This document shows, in pieces, positions 20,220-21,493 of a DNA stretch of 21,493 bases (position 1 is the stretch's first letter; each line of letters begins with the position of its first letter). This DNA comes from Carex sylvatica. Taxonomy: Eukaryota > Streptophyta > Magnoliopsida > Poales > Cyperaceae. The position numbers were made by a program, and so were the translations under genes. The notes below the pieces were generated by a model. That model saw only the letters and a program-made list of their open reading frames with translations, ran no database searches and was not told the DNA's origin. The stretch covers positions 1-21,493 of the forward strand of contig CAXKVR010000368.1 in the NCBI GenBank assembly GCA_964058845.1, written 5' to 3'.

Positions 20220-20555
20220 GGGTCACCATTGAGATTATCAATAGAAATGACATGCGTATTCATTATAACATCTAGATTAATTACCAACTATCTACTACCT
20301 TTTCATTTTTCAAATTCCCACGATATTTTCTATTTTTAATATATATATTTTTATTTTCCTATGTAAAAAAAATTTAGCTGTTTCATACAACAAAATACTA
20401 GATTCTCAAAACTGCTCAAAAATCAGAAACTATTTCTTTCGTTACTTTTCATCTCCTGCTTACATACTTAATACCAATTTTAAATTTACCATTATTAGAA
20501 GTAAAAAAAGATAAACAAATTCACCATGAATTTCATAAAATTTGGATTTTACCAC

Positions 20556-20646
20556 GGACGCAACTTCAAGTTGCATCCACCAAAAATGTGGATGTAATTT
20601 CACGTTGCATGCAAATATTGGTGGGTGCAATTTTCAAGTTGCGTTC
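20556..20646. repeat. Imperfect inverted repeat / cluster of GCAACTT-type motifs
   Basis: The arm GGACGCAACTTCAAGTTGC plus CATCCACC (20556-20581) pairs with 20620-20646 (GGTGGGTGCAATTTTCAAGT plus TGCGTTC) over about 26 bases with one gap; several mismatches are G-U wobbles in RNA. A third related motif in the same direction as the right arm lies at 20589-20612. GCAACTTCAAGTTGC is itself a small palindrome. Confidence 0.7.
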
Positions 20647-21493
20647 ATTAAATCAAATTTATATGAAAGTCAATGGCAGCGTTTAATAGATATTTTTATT
20701 AATTTTCGAAAATGAAAAATGAAAAATGAATGAATGTATTAATTAACTTGTAAACTTTACATTTTTACTGCTTGTCTTTATACTAAGTACTCTAAAAAAA
20801 TATAAACTTTACATATAAACTCATCACTTGTGAAGTAAAACCATCTATATTTCTATTAATGAGCGTAAGTCAATAGTAATAGTCAATTGACTTATTAATC
20901 ATCTGCTGACAAAAATATTTATTGAAAAATATTCAAAATATAAAGGATGACAAGTACAACAAATAAGCTGGTGCTTCTAATTCTTAATTAACTAATATGA
21001 AAGCAAAGAACTAACTTTTAGTCTAGTGACAAAATTCAATACTATGTCATCTTGAGTTATGAATTTGATGAGGATCCTTTATAGACATTAGTTGGAAATT
21101 GAACATCTAAATCTCCATCTTTCTATCTCAAAAAAATAAAAATAAAAACAATATGTTAAAGCATAATATTTATTAGTTCAGCAATTCTTACTTAATAATA
21201 GTTTGACCCTTAATTGATTTCTCATTCTTAATTAGATTTATTGAACATAGCAATTAATTTTCGTGACATATTCTTGTTTCCTACGGTCAATAGAAGGAAT
21301 GATAATTGAAGTGGCTTTTAATTATGAATTGAGGTTGTTTGATTTGATTTTTTTTATTTTATCCAAATAAATGGAAGAAAACGATCTACTTCACGAGTGA
21401 TATGTTTCTAAAAAAAATAAAAAATTAATAAGTGTATTAAAATTAATTTATAATCTTCATATTTTATCGCTTGTTTTTATACTAAGTACGTTA
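20647..21493. repeat. AT-rich right edge with a 699-bp spaced duplication
   Basis: CTTGTCTTTATACTAAGTAC near 20771 and CTTGTTTTTATACTAAGTAC near 21470 are about 699 bp apart, with similar AT-rich text before each. The copy at the right edge is probably cut by the window. No gene seen. Confidence 0.5.
20940..21380. repeat. Further diverged copy of the 0.5-kb repeat family near the right edge
   Basis: TCTCATTCTTAATT at 21220 and ATGAATTGAGGTTGTTTGATT at 21324 match 17701 and 17770 of the main array. AAATAAATGGAAGAAAA near 21365 matches text near 18278. So the family extends beyond the main array, separated by about 1.7 kb of other sequence. Confidence 0.6.

Overview
The window looks like AT-rich nuclear DNA of a flowering plant, most likely a eudicot. 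It holds a CC-NBS-LRR resistance-gene relic, a plant Ty1/copia retrotransposon primed by initiator-Met tRNA, a hAT-type short element and an intronless S-locus-type receptor kinase. I cannot name the species. No RNA gene or CRISPR array was seen.

Layout from left to right. (1) 1-2189, minus strand: a decayed CC-NBS-LRR (NLR) gene running off the left edge. It has several stops and frameshifts, and its 5' end is cut off exactly at one arm of a perfect 16-bp inverted repeat. (2) 2190-5500: non-coding DNA with a CA-rich microsatellite, a ~90-bp tandem repeat and a complete 547-bp non-autonomous hAT-like element (3490-4036) with an 8-bp target-site duplication (TSD). (3) 5506-13007: a large LTR-like element with TG...CA ends and a 5-bp TSD (GTAGA), best read as a solo LTR of about 2.7 kb. 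It is interrupted by a very young, full-length copia element (5657-10428, minus strand). That element has its own 5-bp TSD (GGCAT), two LTRs identical by eye, PBS, PPT and a 1335-codon gag-pol ORF. Its only visible lesion is a TGA where Gag should carry a conserved Trp, 13 codons' worth of sequence upstream of the open frame's first Met being otherwise still readable back to a proper ATG. (4) 13013-14482: 3' flank of the kinase gene. (5) 14483-17047, minus strand: an intact 854-aa G-type lectin S-receptor-like kinase, with one substitution (Gly to Asp) at a nearly invariant kinase position. (6) 17048-21493: its promoter, then a mosaic of diverged ~0.35-0.5-kb tandem repeats, smaller duplications, a hairpin-forming motif cluster and one possible terminal exon.

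Taken together, this is a small immune-receptor neighbourhood (NLR relic plus receptor kinase on the same strand) that has been expanded by nested retrotransposons. The order of events is readable: the large LTR element inserted and was reduced, then the copia element inserted into it recently. The only gene likely to act in the host is the receptor kinase. The copia element may still be transcribed and mobile, depending on how it copes with the Gag stop.
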